NCBI GenBank assembly: GCA_963811365.1
Contig: CAWEQW010000015.1
Coordinates: 100,182-164,181, forward strand
Direction of reading: 5' to 3'
Origin: CAWEQW01 sp963811365
GTDB taxonomy: Bacteria > Actinomycetota > Actinomycetes > Propionibacteriales > Nocardioidaceae
Length of the DNA: 64,000 nt
A program made the position numbers and the translations under genes. Shown piece by piece: positions 1-15,000 of the stretch (its first letter is position 1; each line of letters begins with the position of its first letter). The notes beneath the pieces were generated by a model. That model was given only the letters and a program-made list of their open reading frames with translations. It had not been told where the DNA came from and did no database searches.

Positions 1-3000
1 CGACAGGTAGAACCGGTCCCGCCCGGGGTCGTGCACGGTGGCGGGCGTCACACCGAGGACGTCGTCGTACAGCACCCAGATGACGTCGAGCGTCGACGTC
101 GCGGCGGCGGAGTGCTTCTCGTCCCCGGTCATCAGGGACATCAGTCGGGGCAGGTCGTCGTAGCTGTGAGTGCGTTGCTGCGTCAAGGTCATGGCGACGA
201 TGGTGCTAGTTGAAGCGAACTTTAAGTCAAGCGGTAGTGTGCTGCTCATGTTGACGATCGGCGAGCTGGCATCACGATCGGGCGTCGCGACGTCGGCGCT
301 GCGCTACTACGAGACGCAGGGCCTGATCCGCTCGGTCCGCTCGGCGGGCAACCAGCGCCGCTACGAGCGCGCCACGCTGCGCCGGGTCGCGTTCGTGCGG
401 TCCGCGCAGCGGGTCGGGCTCAGCCTCGAGGAGATCGCGGAGGCGCTGGCGACGCTGCCCGAGAGCCGGACGCCCACGAAGCGGGACTGGGCCCGGCTCT
501 CCCGGTCCTGGAGGCCACGGGTCGACGCGCAGATCGAGCGGCTGGAGCGGCTGCGCGACAGGCTCGACAGCTGCATCGGCTGCGGCTGCCTCAGCCTGCG
601 CACCTGCGCGCTCAGCAACCCCGACGACGAGGTCGCCCCCCGCGGGCCTGGAGCGGTCCTCCTCGACCCGTCCGGCTGAGCGGCCGACTCGACCGGAGCC
701 GACGTGGCAGGCAACGGTTACGCTCGGGGCATGCCGTTGCGGATCGTGGCGACCAAGCCCAACCCGGCACTGCTGACCCTCCCGTGGGACCTCCCCCTGG
801 AGGAGTGGGGGGCGGACGTCGTGGTGCCGCTCCCCCGAGGCATCTCACGACACGTCGTGCGCATCGTCCGGCTCGGCCAGGACGTGTACGCCGTCAAGGA
901 GACCCGCGAGCACATGGCGTTCCGGGAGTACCGGATGCTGCGCGACCTGCGCCGGATCGGGCTGCCCACCGTCGAGCCGGTGGGGGTGGTCACCGGCCGG
1001 GAGACCCGCGACGACGAGGAGATCGAGCCGTGCCTGGTCACCCACCACCTGAAGTACTCGCTTCCCTACCGGTCGCTGTTCAGCCACGGGCTGCCCTCGG
1101 AGAGCCTGCCGCGGCTCATCGACGCGCTGGTGGTGCTGCTCGTGCGGCTGCACCTCGCCGGCTTCTTCTGGGGTGACGTCTCGTTGTCCAACGTGCTGTT
1201 CCGGCGCAGCGCCGGCGAGTTCGCGGCGTACCTCGTCGACGCGGAGACCGGCGAGCTCCACGAGTCGCTCTCCGACGGCCAGCGGGCCCACGACCTCGAC
1301 GTCGCCTACACCAACCTGTTCGGCGAGCTGCTCGACCTCCAGGCCGGCGGCCTGCTCACCGGCGACGTCGACGCGTTCCGGATCGTCGACCGGGTCCGGG
1401 AGCGCTACGACGCGCTCTGGGACGAGCTCACCGGCACCGAGGAGTTCACCACCGACGAGATCTGGCGCATCGAGCAGCGCATCGAGCGCCTCAACGACCT
1501 CGGCTTCGACGCCGACGAGCTCGACATCGTCACCGACTGGGACGGCGCGACGGTGCGGGTGAGCCCGCGGGTCGTCGAGGCCGGCCACCACGCCCGCGAG
1601 CTGCAGGGGCTCACCGGGCTCGACGTCGAGGACAACCAGGCGCGGCGGCTGCTCAACGACCTCGCGTCCTACGCCGCCTACTACGGGCTGGGCGGCGAGG
1701 ACCGCTCCCTGGTCGCGCACCGGTGGCTGACCGAGATCTACGAGCCGGTCACCGCCATGGTGCCCGCGGCCCTGCGCGGCCGCCTCGAGCCGGCGGAGGT
1801 CTTCCACGAGATCCTCGAGCACCGGTGGTTCCTCTCGGAGCGGGCCGGCCGGCCGGTGCCGCTGTTCGACGCGGCGCGCAGCTATATCGACACGGTGCTC
1901 TCGGCACGTCCGGACGAGGCGATCACCGCCGACGACGACCCCGACGAGCTGCTGCCGCGCTCCCTGCTGTGAGCCGGGGGGAGGTTCACCACGGTATGCA
2001 GGCGAACTGTCGCCTCCCACGACGTACACCTCGTGGGGAGTGCCGGTCCGTCGTGGGGAGCCGTGGCCCGTGGTACGACGCCCCGCACAACCCGCGGCTC
2101 GACCCCGCACAACCCGCGGCTCGACCCCGCACAACCCGCGGCTCGACCCCGCACAACCCGCGGCTCGGCGAGCGTCAGGCGCGGGCCCGCGCGATCGCGT
2201 ACAGCGCCACCGACGCGGCCACCCCCGCGTTCAGCGACTCCAGCGAGCTGACCATCGGGATGGAGACCAGCTGGTCGCACGTCTCGGCGACCAGCCGGGA
2301 CAGCCCCTTGCCCTCGGAGCCGACCACCACGACGAGCGGGCCGTCGGCGAGGTCGAGGTCCGGCAGCGAGACGTCCCCGTCGGCGGCCAGCCCGACCACC
2401 ATGCACCCCGCCTCCTGGTAGGCCTTGAGCTGGCGGGTCAGGTTGGTGGCCTGGGCGACCGGCACCCGGGCGGCCGCGCCCGCCGACGTCTTCCACGCCG
2501 AGGCGGTCATCCCCGCGGCCCGCCGCTCCGGCACCAGCACGCCGTGCGCGCCGAAGCCGGCCGCCGACCGGACGACCGCGCCCAGGTTGCGGGGGTCGGT
2601 CACCGAGTCGAGCGCCACGATCAGCGGCGGCTCCCTGACCTCGGCGGCGCGGTCGAGCAGGTCGTCGGCGTGCGCGTACTCGTAGGCGGGCACCTTCGCG
2701 GCGAGGCCCTGGTGCACCGCACCCTTGGTCATCTTGTCGAGCTCGCCGCGCGGCACCTCGAGGATCGAGACGCCCCGGTCGGAGGCGACCCGGAACACCT
2801 CCCGCAGCCGGCCGTCGCGCTCGGCTCCCTCGGCGACGTACACCCCGGTGACCGGCATGTCGGCGCGCAGCGCCTCGACGACCGAGTTGCGGCCGGCGAT
2901 CCACTCCGAGTCGCCGCCCGACGCCCGGGCCCGACGCGGCGCCGCGGAGCGCGACCCCTCCGCCTTCTGCCGCCGCTTGTAGGCGACGTGCCCCTCGCGG

Positions 3001-6000
3001 TCCTGGGCCTTGGGAGTGGGACCGCGACCTTCGAGGCCTCGGCGGACCCGCCCACCGGAGCCCGCCGTGGGGTTGCCCTTGCCGGTCTTCTTGACCGCCC
3101 CGCGTCGCGAGGAGTTGCCTGGCATCAGAGGTCCTTCGGGTGGTGGTCGGGCAGGGGTTCGCGCAGGGGTTCGGGCGCGGGGCCGGGCCGGGTCACGCGA
3201 GCGCCCACTTGGGGCCCTGCGGGGTGTCCTCGAGCTCGATGCCGGCCGCCTTGAGCTGGTCGCGGATCGCGTCGGCGGTGGCGAAGTCCCTGGCCGCGCG
3301 GGCAGTCGCGCGCTGCTCCAGCAGCGCGGACACGAGCGCGGAGACCGCGGTGGTGAGCCGCTCCTCGGCGCCCGAGGACGCGCCGCCCGCCCAGTGCGGG
3401 TCGAACGGGTCGAGCCCCAGCGCCCCGAGCATGGCGCGCACGGACGCGGCGTTCTCGCGCAGCGCCGGGCTGTCGCCGGCGGCGAGCAGCCGGTTGCCCT
3501 CCCGGACGGTGTCGAAGATCGAGGCGACCGCGGCCGGGGTGCCGAGGTCGTCGTCGAGCGCGGCCTCGAAGTCGGCCGTGAGCGCTCCGGTGCCGACCTC
3601 GCCGGCGAGGTCGGCCACCCGGTGCAGGAAGCCCTCGATGCGCGCGAAGCCCGCCGCCGCCTCGTCGAGCGCCTCGAAGGAGAACTCGACGTGCGAGCGG
3701 TAGTGCGCCGCGACCATGTAGTAGCGCAGGTCGATGCCGCGGACCCGCTCCAGCACGGCCGGGACGACCAGCGAGTTGCCGAGCGACTTGCTCATCTTCT
3801 CCCCGGCGGTGGTGATCCAGGCGTTGTGCATCCAGCACGACGCGAAGTCGTAGCCGGCCGCCCGGGACTGCGCCTGCTCGTTCTCGTGGTGCGGGAAGCG
3901 CAGGTCGACGCCGCCGCCGTGGATGTCGAAGGCCCCGCCGAGGTACTTCAGCGCCATCGCGGAGCACTCGATGTGCCAGCCGGGACGCCCGGGCCCCCAC
4001 GGCGAGGGCCAGGCGGCCGTCTCCGGCTCGGTCTGCTTCTTGAAGCCCTTCCACAGCGCGAAGTCGCGCGGGTCCCGCTTGCCGCGCGGGTCGGCGTCCT
4101 CGGCAGGCTCCATCTCGTCGACGCGCTGCCCGGACAGCTCGCCGTACGCCGGCCAGGAGGCGACGTCGAAGTACACGTCGCCGGAGCCGTCCTCGGCGAC
4201 GTAGGCGTGCCCGCGGGCCAGGAGCCGGCCGATCAGCTCGAGCATCTCCGGGATGTGCCCGGTGGCCGCCGGCTCGTACGTCGGCGGCAGCACGTTGAGC
4301 GCGTCGTAGGCCGCGTCGAGCTCGCGACGCATCAGGTAGGCCAGCTGGTACCACGGCATGCCCTGCTCGGCGGACCTGACCAGGATCTTGTCGTCGATGT
4401 CGGTGATGTTGCGGATGAAGGTGACGTCGTACCCGCGCACGAGGAGCCAGCGTCTCAGCACGTCGAAGTTCACCGCGGAGCGGACGTGCCCGACGTGCGG
4501 CTCGGACTGCACCGTGAGCCCGCACAGGTAGATCCCGACGTGCCCCTGGGCCAGGGGCACGAAGTCGCGGACCTGCCGGGACGCGCTGTCGTAGAGCCGA
4601 AGAGTCACCCGGCAATGGTAGGCGGTCGGCAGATCCGTCCGGCCGACGTGCCCCTGCCCCCGGCGCCACGCGCCGAGCCCGGCTGGTGACCGGCAGTCGC
4701 TGCGGGTTCGCGGAGTCCGACCCGGGACCGGGCGGCTATCGTCGTGCGGTGCGCACCTCTACCGGACACCCTCCTGCCGCCGGCGCGCTGGCCGGCGCGC
4801 CGATCGCCTCGGGGGAACCACAGCCGGTGAGCCGGCACATCGCCTTCCTGGCCTGGACCGCCGAGCCGTCGGGGCCCGCACGCCGCGACCTCGGGCTCGG
4901 CACCCACCAGGGCACCGCGCTCGACGGCGACCTGCTGGTGGCCCGCCGCGACGTCGGGACCCGCTGCTACACCGACCCGCACGCCACCGCACCCGGTCCG
5001 GCCCACTACGGCTGGTCGGCGTGGGTCTCCCCCGAGGTGCGCCCCGGCTTCCGGTTCACCTCCGTCGTGCCGTCCTGGAACGCCGCCACCCCGGCCGGCA
5101 CCTGGCTCGAGGTCGAGGTGCGGGTCTCCCGCGAGGGCGTCACCTGGTCGCCCTGGTACACACTGGCGCGCTGGGCGAGCTCGGAGGCGGACATCCACCC
5201 CACCTCCGTCGGCGGTCAGGACGGCGCGGAGGCCACCGTCGCCACGGACGTCCTGGAGGCCGGCGAAGGGGTCAGCTGGGTCGCCTACCAGCTCAGAGTG
5301 GCCCTGATGCGGCGGCCCGGCACCCCGGCGACGGCGTCGGTGCGCCTGGTCGCGGCGGTCGCCGCCGAGCCGGTGCCCGAGCCCGTGGTGGTCTCCCCGC
5401 CGGACGCCGCCCGGGGCGTCGAGGTGCCCGTGCCGGCGTACTCCCAGCTCGTGCACCGCGGGGAGTACCCACAGTGGGACAGCGGCGGCGAGTCGTGGTG
5501 CTCGCCCACGTCCACCTCGATGGTGCTGGGCCGGTGGGACCGTTGGCCGCTGCCCGAGGAGTACGCCTGGGTCGACGCCGGCATCGCCGACCCGTTCGTC
5601 GACCACGCCGCGCGGAGCGTCTTCGACCACGAGTTCCAGGGCGCCGGGAACTGGGCGTTCAACACCGCCTACGCGGCCCGCTACGACACGGCCGCCTTCG
5701 TGACCCGGCTGCGTGACCTGCGCGAGGCCGAGCGGTTCCTGGCGGCCGGGATCCCGCTCGTCGCGACCGTCTCGTTCACCCGGGAGGAGCTCGCCGGCTC
5801 CGGGTACGACACCGAGGGCCATCTGATCACGATCGTCGGCTTCGACGACGCCGGCGACGTGATCTGCAACGACCCGGCCTCGCACGGGGTGCCGGGCAAC
5901 CACGAGGTGCGCACCGTCTACGACCGCGGGCAGTTCGAGCGGCTCTGGCTCTCCCGCGGCGGCGGCGTGGTGTACGTCGTGCACCCGCCCGGCGTACCCC

Positions 6001-9000
6001 TCCCGGAGCTGCCCGCGGACGCCGAGGAGCCGAACTGGTGAGCGCTCACCCGGCGTCGAAGCGCACGGTGTCCCAGCCGGTCGCCCCGTCGGGGACCACG
6101 TCGTGGCGCACCGCCGTCTGCGTGTAGCCGGACCTGTCCGTGGCCCGCACGACGAGGGTGTGGTGGCCGCTCGCCACCTGCACGGTCCCGGCCCACTGGA
6201 CCCAGGTGTCGTCGCTCGGCACCTGGCCGAGCTCCGCGCGCTGCCAGGGGCCTCCGTCCACCTGGTACTCCACCCGGGAGATCCCGGTGTGCTGGGCCCA
6301 GGCGGAGCCACCCACGCGGACGCTGCCGGCCTTGACCCGGCCGCCCTGGCCCGGGACGTCGATCCGGGACTCCGTCTTCACGGGGCCGCGCTCGGACCAG
6401 CCGCGCCCGGTCCAGTACGCCGTGAACCGGTCGAAGCTGGTGACCTCGAGGTCGACGACCCACTTGCAGGCGGACACGTAGCCGTAGAGCCCGGGCACGA
6501 TCGTGCGCACCGGGAAGCCGTGCTCGACCGGGAGCGGCTGTCCGTTCATCGCGACCGCCAGCATCGCGTTGCGCCCGTCGGTCAGCGCCGACAACGGGGT
6601 CCCGCAGGTCCAGCCGTCCTTCGACGTCTGCTTCACCGCGTCGGCGCCCTGCTGCACGCCGGCCTCTGCCAGCAGGTCGGCGAGCAGCACACCGCTCCAC
6701 CAGGCGTTGCCGATCAGGTCGCCGCCCACCGGGTTGGACACGCAGCAGATCGTCACCCAGTCCTCGGTGACCTTCCGAGCGAGCAGGTCGGTGTAGCTCA
6801 GCCGGATCTCCCGGTCGACCATGCCGTGGATCCGCAGCGACCAGTCCGCGGGCAGCACGGAGGGCACCACGAGGGCGGTGTCGATCCGGTAGAACGGCCC
6901 GTTCGGGACCCGCCACGACGGCACGCCCGGGACCCCCACGTCCGCGCCGGCGGGCACCTGTCCGGACGTGACCGGCAGGCGCAGCTGCCGACGGGCCGTC
7001 AGCAGCGAGCGCTGGGTCCGCCCGGCGAGCCGGCCGCCCGCGGCCACCACGACCGCGAGGCCGACGACGATCCCGGAGCGCATCAGGAACCGTCGCCGGT
7101 CGCCGTCGGCCGGACGTCCCTCCCCCTCCGGAAGGACGTCGAGCAGCACCGCGAGCACCACCAGCCAGGTGGCGGTGCCGGCCGCGACCGGCAGCAGGCT
7201 GGACGGGGTGAAGCCCGGCCGGCTCATGCCCGCCAGCAGGGCGACCACCCCCATCGCGACGAAGACCGTGTTCGCCGCGGCCCTGCTCCTGCGCGACAGG
7301 ATGCCGGCCACCGTCGACAGCGCCAGCAGGCCGACGCTCACCCCGGTGACGAGCAGCGGCTTGTCGTGGCGGCCCACCAGCCCGATCAGCGACTCGGCCA
7401 CCGATCCGGGGGTCCGGGCGATCACCACCTCGGCCACGGACTGCACGGGATCCGCCCGGGCGTGCAGCAGCGACGTCACGGCGTAGCTGACCGCCAGGCC
7501 GGACAGGCCGGTGACCAGGCCTGCGAGCGCACGGTTCCGACGCGAAGCGGGGCTCACACCCCCATGTTCGCGCACCGGAGCCGGTCGGACGGGTCTGCGA
7601 CGCGAACGAGGCACCGCGCGGCGGGGTACGGCATGATGCGGCGGGTGACCACCGCCCCCCTGCCCCGCGTCGGCGTCGGCACCGACGTGCACCGGCTCGC
7701 CGACGGCGTCCCCCTGCACGTCGCCGGACTGGCCTGGCCCGAGGAGCCGCGCGGTCTGGTCGGCCACTCCGACGGGGACGTCGTCGCACACGCCGCCTGC
7801 GACGCGCTGCTCGCGGCCAGCGGTCTCGGGGACCTGGGGAGCAACTTCGGCACCGCGGAGCCCGCCTGGGCCGGCGCGGCCGGGACCGCGCTGCTCGGCG
7901 AGACGGCCCGCCGGGTGCGCGCGGCCGGCTTCGCGATCGGCAACGTGGCCGTGCAGCTGGTGGGCGACCGGCCGCGGGTCGGCGGCCGCCGCGAGGAGGC
8001 CGAGCGGGTGCTGTCCGAGGCGGCCGGAGCCCCGGTGACGCTGAGCGCCACCACGACGGACGGTCTCGGGCTCACCGGCCGCGGCGAGGGCCTGGCCGCG
8101 GTCGCGACCGCGCTCGTCGTACCGGCGCCGGACCACTGACCCGGCAGCATCACCCGGGCCTGCGCGGCCCCACCTGCACCACCCCCGCGACGACCCGCAC
8201 CCGGTAGACCGCCACCGTGACCGCCGGGTCGTCGAGGCACTGGCCGGTGCGGAGGTCGAAGGCCTGCCGGTGCTGCGGCGACCCGACGAACGGCGCACCG
8301 CCGCGAGTGCCGACGATGCCCCGGGCCAGCACCCCGCCCCTGGAGAACGGGTCCTGGTTCGCGATCGCGTGTACGGCGTCGTGGGTGCGGAAGATCGCCA
8401 CCGCGTGCCCGTTCACCAGCGCGGCCACGCCCCGGTCGACCTCGAGGTCGTCGAGCCTGCAGACCGGCGCCCACAGCTCGCGCCCGACGACCGAAGGGTC
8501 CATCGCGGTGCTCCTGCCGCTCGCTCGTACGATGCTCCTGCCCGGACGGTAGGGCCTGCATGTTGTGCGGACGTTTCGCCGTGTTTCGTGCAGGAGAACG
8601 CTGCCGGTTCCCACCCCGGGTGTCCGGCCCGGGCCCGCTCGGGTGTCCGGCCCGGGTCCGCTCGAGGGCCGGCGCTAGGCTCGGCCGGTGACCGAGCCGC
8701 CCGAGCAGCCGCGCGCCGCGGTGGTGCTGCTCGCGGCCGGTGAGGGCCGGCGGGTCGGCCACCCCACCAACAAGGTGCTGCTGCCGCTCGCCGGGCGCCC
8801 GGTGTTCGCCTGGTCGCTCGGGGTCGCGCTGTCGCTGCCGGAGGTGGCGCGGGTCGTGGTGGTGGTCCGCGACGGCGAGCAGGACGCGGTGGCCGCGGCA
8901 CTGCCCGCCGAGCTGGGCTCCGCCTCGGCCGACGGACCGGTCGAGGTGGTGCCGGGCGGCCGCACGCGGCATGCCTCGGAGTGGCGCGCGATCGAGGTCC

Positions 9001-12000
9001 TCGCACCGGCCGTCGAGTCGGGGGACCTCGACGTCGTGGCGATCCACGACGCGGCCCGCCCGCTGGCCGACGCCGGGGTGTTCCGCGCCGTACTGGCGGC
9101 CGCACGGCGGCACGGCGGCGCGATCCCGGTGCGCGAGCAGGCCGGCCTCGTGCCCGCCGACCCGGCCGGTCCGCGGCTCCCCTCGCGGGTGGTCGCGGTG
9201 CAGACGCCGCAGGCGTTCCGCGCCGGGCCGTTGCTGGAGGCCTACCGGCGTGCCGACGCCGAGGGGTTCGTCGGCACGGACACCGCGAGCTGCGTCGAGC
9301 GGTACACCGGCGTGGAGGTGCACTGCGTGCCCGGCGGGGCGGCCAACGTCAAGATCACCTTCCCCGAGGACCTGCGGCTCGCGGAGTGCCTGCTGGCCCG
9401 GCGGGGCGGCTGACCGGCTCGACCGGCCGGGCCGGCTCAACCGACCGGCCGGGCCGGCTCAACCGGCCGACCGGCCGGGCCGGCTCAACCGACCGACCGG
9501 GCCGGCTCAACCGACCGGCCGGGCCGGCTCAACCGGCCGACCGGCCGGGCCGGCTCAGCCGAGCGGCCTCGGCCAGGCAGCCGAGCAACATGACGGCGGA
9601 GGCGTCCTCGACCCGACGGCCGAGTGCGGGCGCCTCGCGCAACCGCACCGGGCCCCGCTCGCGGAGCCAGCCGACCAGCGCCGCGACGTCGGACGTCGGC
9701 GGGTGCTCGCCGGGGCCGGTGGCCAGCACCACCGGCGACGTCGCCACGACCACCTGCTCGCGGTCCACGGTGTCCAGGATCCGGTCCGCGACCACGGTCT
9801 TGAGGGTGTCGGTGACCGGCCGGACGGCGACGATCGCACCGTCGGTCTCCATACCGCCGGTCTCCGTCTCGGCCTCGCGCAGCATCTGCTCCAGGAACCG
9901 GGCGGGCACCATCGGGCAGAGCGGGTCGTGCAGCAGCACCGTCCGGAGCCCACCCGCGGGCCACCACCGCGCGGCCGGCACGAGCTCGAGCGGCAGCCGG
10001 CGAACAGCCCGCAGCGCGTCGGCGAGCTGCGGCCCCGGGTCGGCGGGCGTGGTCACCACGACCTCGTCCACGCCGTCGGTGCCGAGCACCGCCCGGACCG
10101 CGTGCACGACCAACGGCTCGCCGAGCAGGTCGAGAAGCGGGAGTGCGCCGCGACCCTCGAGCGGCACCACGCCGGTCACCGTGCGGGACATCGACCCTCC
10201 CAGACGTGCGACGGCCCCCGGACCGACGTCCGGGGGCCGCTGCGGAGACTCAACTCAGGAAGCGAGGACCTCGTCGAGGAGCGCCTCGGCCTTGTCCTCG
10301 TTGGTGTGCTCGGCCAGCGCCAGCTCGGAGACCAGGATCTGCCGCGCCTTGGCGAGCATCCGCTTCTCACCCGCCGACAGCCCGCGGTCACGCTCCCGGC
10401 GCCACAGGTCGCGGACCACCTCCGCCACCTTCATGACGTCGCCGCTGTGCAGCTTCTCGAGGTTCGCCTTGTACCGACGCGACCAGTTGGTCGGCTCCTC
10501 GGTGTGTGCGGCGCGGAGCACGTCGAAGACCTTGTCGAGGCCCTCCTTGTCGACGACATCCCTGACGCCGACGAGATCGAGGTTGCACGCCGGGACCCGC
10601 ACCACGAGGTCCTGCTGGGCGACGATGCGAAGAACGAGATACTTCTTGTCTTCGCCCTTGATCTTCCGGGTCTCGATGTCCTCGATGACTGCCGCACCGT
10701 GATTTGGGTAAACAACCGTTTCGCCGACGGTAAAGGTCATGTGTCAAGTACCCCTTCCTAGGTGACCAGTCTAACACGGGATCCGCCCGAAGCCCCAGAC
10801 GTTCTCGCAGGTCAGAGGCCATTTTGGGGCTTGACAACTCCCCGATCCATATGCCTGTCGGCGTCCCGGACTCAGGCTGCGTTAAGGAAAACGCAAGGTC
10901 AGACAGGGGTTTCGGGGACTGCTCGGCAACCGGCCCGCGACCTCCCGTCGCGCTGACGGATACTGCTCGCCATGACGTCCCGCCGCCGTCCGGGCACCCT
11001 CGTCGCGCTGGTGCTCGCCTGCCACCCGCTGCCGACGGTCGCGATGACGGTCGCGCTCGCCGTGGCGGCGGCGCTCAGCGGCCGGCCGCCCCTGCAGTGC
11101 GGGCTCGTCGCCGTGACGGTCCTGTCGGGCCAGCTGACCGTCGGCTGGATCAACGACGTGCTCGACGCCGACGGCGACCGTCAGGTGCGGCGCACGGACA
11201 AGCCCGTCGCGCAGGGCGTGCTCGAGCCCGGCACCGTCGTCGTCGCGACGGCCGTCGCCACCCTGGTGTGCGTCCCGCTGTCGATCGCCAACGGCACCGC
11301 GGCCGGCATCGCGCACCTGCTCGCCGTCGCCAGCGCCTGGACCTACGACTTCTGGTTCAAGCGGACGGTGCTCTCCTGGCTGCCGTACGCCGTGAGCTTC
11401 GGTCTGCTGCCGGCGTTCCTGTCCTACGGCGGGATCGGCACGGGGATGCACGGCGCACCGCCCACCGTCGCGATGACCGTGGCCGCGGCGTTCCTCGGCA
11501 TCGGCATCCACGTGCTCAACGTGGTGCCGGACCTCGCCGAGGACGACGAGACCGGCGTACGCCATCTGCCTCTGCGCGTCGCCCTGCGCATCGGCGCCCC
11601 CGCGCTGCGCCGCATCGGGCTCGTCTGGACGGCGCTCTCGATGGCCGGGCTCGTCGTCGCTGCCCTGACGGTCGGCCTCCGGCGGTAGTCGCTAGAGTTG
11701 TCCCGACTCGCCCCTTGGCTGCGCGTCCGGCGTGGCGCATCGGAAGGAACGTGAAGGCCGTGAACGTGACCGTTCGCCGAGGCATGGCCGCCGCCGTCGT
11801 CGTGCTCGCCGCACCCACGATGGCCGGGTGCGGGGTCAACTTCAGCGCCCAGACCGACCAGCCGTACAACCCCGCCGTGGGCGTGTACGTGCGCACCAGG
11901 CAGGTCGACGTGCTCAACGTCCTCATCGTGAGCGGGCGCAACGGCAGCGGCACGGTCGTGGCCACGCTGGTGAACAACAACCAGCGCAAGCCGGACAAGC

Positions 12001-15000
12001 TGCTCTCGGTGTCCGGCGCCGGCGTCGACCGCACAGCGAAGGTCGACGTCACCGGGCCCACCGTCATCCAGGCCGGCGGGCTGCTGGACCTCGCCGACTA
12101 CGCGGGCATCTCCATCCGCAGCAGGCACGTCCGGCCCGGTCTCTTCGTGACGCTGCGGTTCACCTTCGCCAACGCGGGACCGGTCACGGTCGGGGTGCCC
12201 GTCGAGCAGAACACCGGCGCCTACGCGAACGTCGCGGTGCCCGGCCCGTCGAGCAGCGAATCGCCCAGCCCGTCCAGCAGCCCGTCCAGCAGCCCGTCGA
12301 GCAGCCCGTCGAGCAGCCTCAGCAGGAGCCCGAGCGGCCTGCAGTCCGCGGGCTGACCCGCCCGCCAGGGCCCGACCCTCTCGGCTCCTGTCCCGCCGTG
12401 CCTCTGCGGATGTCGGGCCACCGGCCGCGGCCGTTAGGGTTGCCGCATGACCGCTGACGCGCCGTACACCCTGGTCCTGCTCCGCCACGGCGAGAGCGAG
12501 TGGAACGCCAGGAACCTGTTCACCGGCTGGGTCGACGTGGCCCTCAGCGAGAAGGGCCGCGCAGAGGCCTCGCGCGGCGGTGCCCTGGTCGCCGAGTCCG
12601 GCTACCTGCCGGAGGTCGTGCACACCTCGGTGCTCCGCCGGGCGATCACGACCGCGCACCTCGCGCTCGACGCCTGCGACCGGCACTGGATCCCCGTGAG
12701 GCGGTCCTGGCGGCTCAACGAGCGGCACTACGGCGCCCTCCAGGGCAAGGACAAGAAGGCCACCCTCGAGCAGTACGGCGAGGAGCAGTTCATGCTCTGG
12801 CGCCGGTCCTACGACACCCCGCCGCCACCGATCGCCGACGACGACGAGTTCTCCCAGCACGACGACCCGCGGTACGCGTTCATGCCCGACGAGATCGTCC
12901 CGCGCAGCGAGTGCCTGGCCGACGTCGTGGAGCGGATGCTGCCCTACTGGTACGACGCGATCGTGCCGGACCTGCGTGCCGGCCTGACCGTCTGCGTCGC
13001 GGCCCACGGCAACTCGCTGCGCGCGCTGGTCAAGCACCTCGACGACATGACCGAGGAGGCGGTGGTCGGCCTGAACATCCCCACCGGCATCCCGCTCGTC
13101 TACCGGCTCGACGACAACATGCGGCCGGTCAGCCGCGGCGGCGAGTACCTCGACCCGGAGGCCGCCGCCGAGGCGATCAAGGCCGTCGCGAACCAGGGTC
13201 GCTGACCACTCGGACCGGCACTCGCCGCCCCGGGACCCGTGGTCCAGGCGGGGAAGGCCACCGAGCGCGGGTCGAGTGCCGGTCGGAGTGGTCGTGCCTC
13301 AGGGCGTGAGGGGCGAGGCCAGGAACGCGTAGACCCGGCTGTGGTCGCCGCGCACGACGACCGACCGGTGGTCCATCCCTGCCCGGCCCCACAGCAGCTG
13401 CAGCAGCACGGCGGCCGGCGCCTCGACGCGGTCCGCCTGCGGGTGGGCACGCTGCACCACGAGCGGCGGACCCTGGTACGCGTCGGGCTCCCGGTGCTGG
13501 GCCGGCGGCACCGGCCGGGGGCTCAGCGTCCACGCCCGGTCGACGTCGGTCGCCCTGATCGTCAGCGGGGCGGTGAGCACGGCGTCATGGCCCCGCTCGT
13601 GCATCCGCCGGAGCAGGACCGTGAGCACCTCGTCCACCCCGTCGGCGGCGAGCACCGGCGAGAGGTCGGTGGTGCGGTGCTCGGCCTGGTCGAGGTCCAC
13701 GAGGTGCATCAGCGTCTCGTGGAGCTGGCGGCGCGACCAGAAGCGCGCGACGCCGGCGCCGGACACGAAGGTCCAGCACGGCCGGTCGGGCGGCGTGCTC
13801 CGCAGCACCTCGAACAGGTCGCCGGCCTTGCCGACGTACCAGTCGGCGACCACCCGGTGGCGTCGGGAGTGCGGCTCGTCGTTCTGCTCCGCGGCGCGCT
13901 CGCCGGTCTCGACGATCGTCGCCGCCCAGGCGTGCGTGTTGCCGAGGTGAACGAGCAGGTCGTAGGTCGTCCAGCCACTGCAGGCCGGCACCGGAGCGTG
14001 CAGGTCGCAGCGCGCGAGCGCGGTCGCGAACCGGTCGGCGGCCCGGGGGAACGCGTCGACGTGGTCGACCCCGAGTGAGGTCCCCCCGTACGAGCTGGAC
14101 GGGAGCACATGCCCATCATGCCCCGACACGGGGCTCCGGTCAGGCGTCCAGCATGGACGTGTGCTCACCGGTCACCAGGTAGATCACCCGGCGGGCCAGC
14201 GACACGGCGTGGTCGGCGATCCGCTCGTAGTAGCGGCCGAGCAGCGCGATGTCGACGGCGGGCTCCACGCCGTAGGCCCACGAGTCGCCGAGCATCAGCC
14301 GGAACGAGGACCGCCGCAGCTGGTCCATCTCCTCGTCCTTCTCCTCGAGCAGCCGGGCGCCGTCGACGTCGCGCTCGGCGATGATGGTGGCGACCGTGCC
14401 GACCATCTCCTCCGCGACGTGCGCCATCCGCTCGATCGTCGGGACGAGCTCGGCGGGCACGGCGCGGTCGGGCACCCGCAGCCGCGCCACCTTCGCGACG
14501 TGCACGGACAGGTCGCCCATCCGCTCGAGGTCGGCGACCATGCGGAGCGCGGCGACCAGCATCCGCAGGTCCTTGGCGACCGGCTGCTGGAGCGCCAGGA
14601 GCTCGAAGGACTCGAGCTCGATCTTGTCGCGGGCGGCGTCGATCGCGAGGTCCTCGGAGATCACGCGCTCGGCCATCTCGGCGTCGGCCGTCAGCAGGGC
14701 GGTCGTCGCCTGGTCGACGGCGCGCTGGACCTCGCGGGTCATCAGCACCAGGTCGTCGACGGTCGAGTCCAGGCGTTCGAAGTAGGCGTTGCGCATGCCT
14801 CCGAGGTTAGGTCATCGAGGTGACGGCACGGCGACGGAGTCTGAACGGGTGGTGAACAGTGGGAGAAGCCGCTGGTCAGACCGGTTGGCGCGGCGGTCCG
14901 GGGTTCCGGGGCTGCGTACCATCAGAGCGTGGAACCCACCACGCAGGCCCTGCTCTTCGCGCTGCTCGGTGCAGTGCTGGGGGCGGGCGTCGTCCTGGCC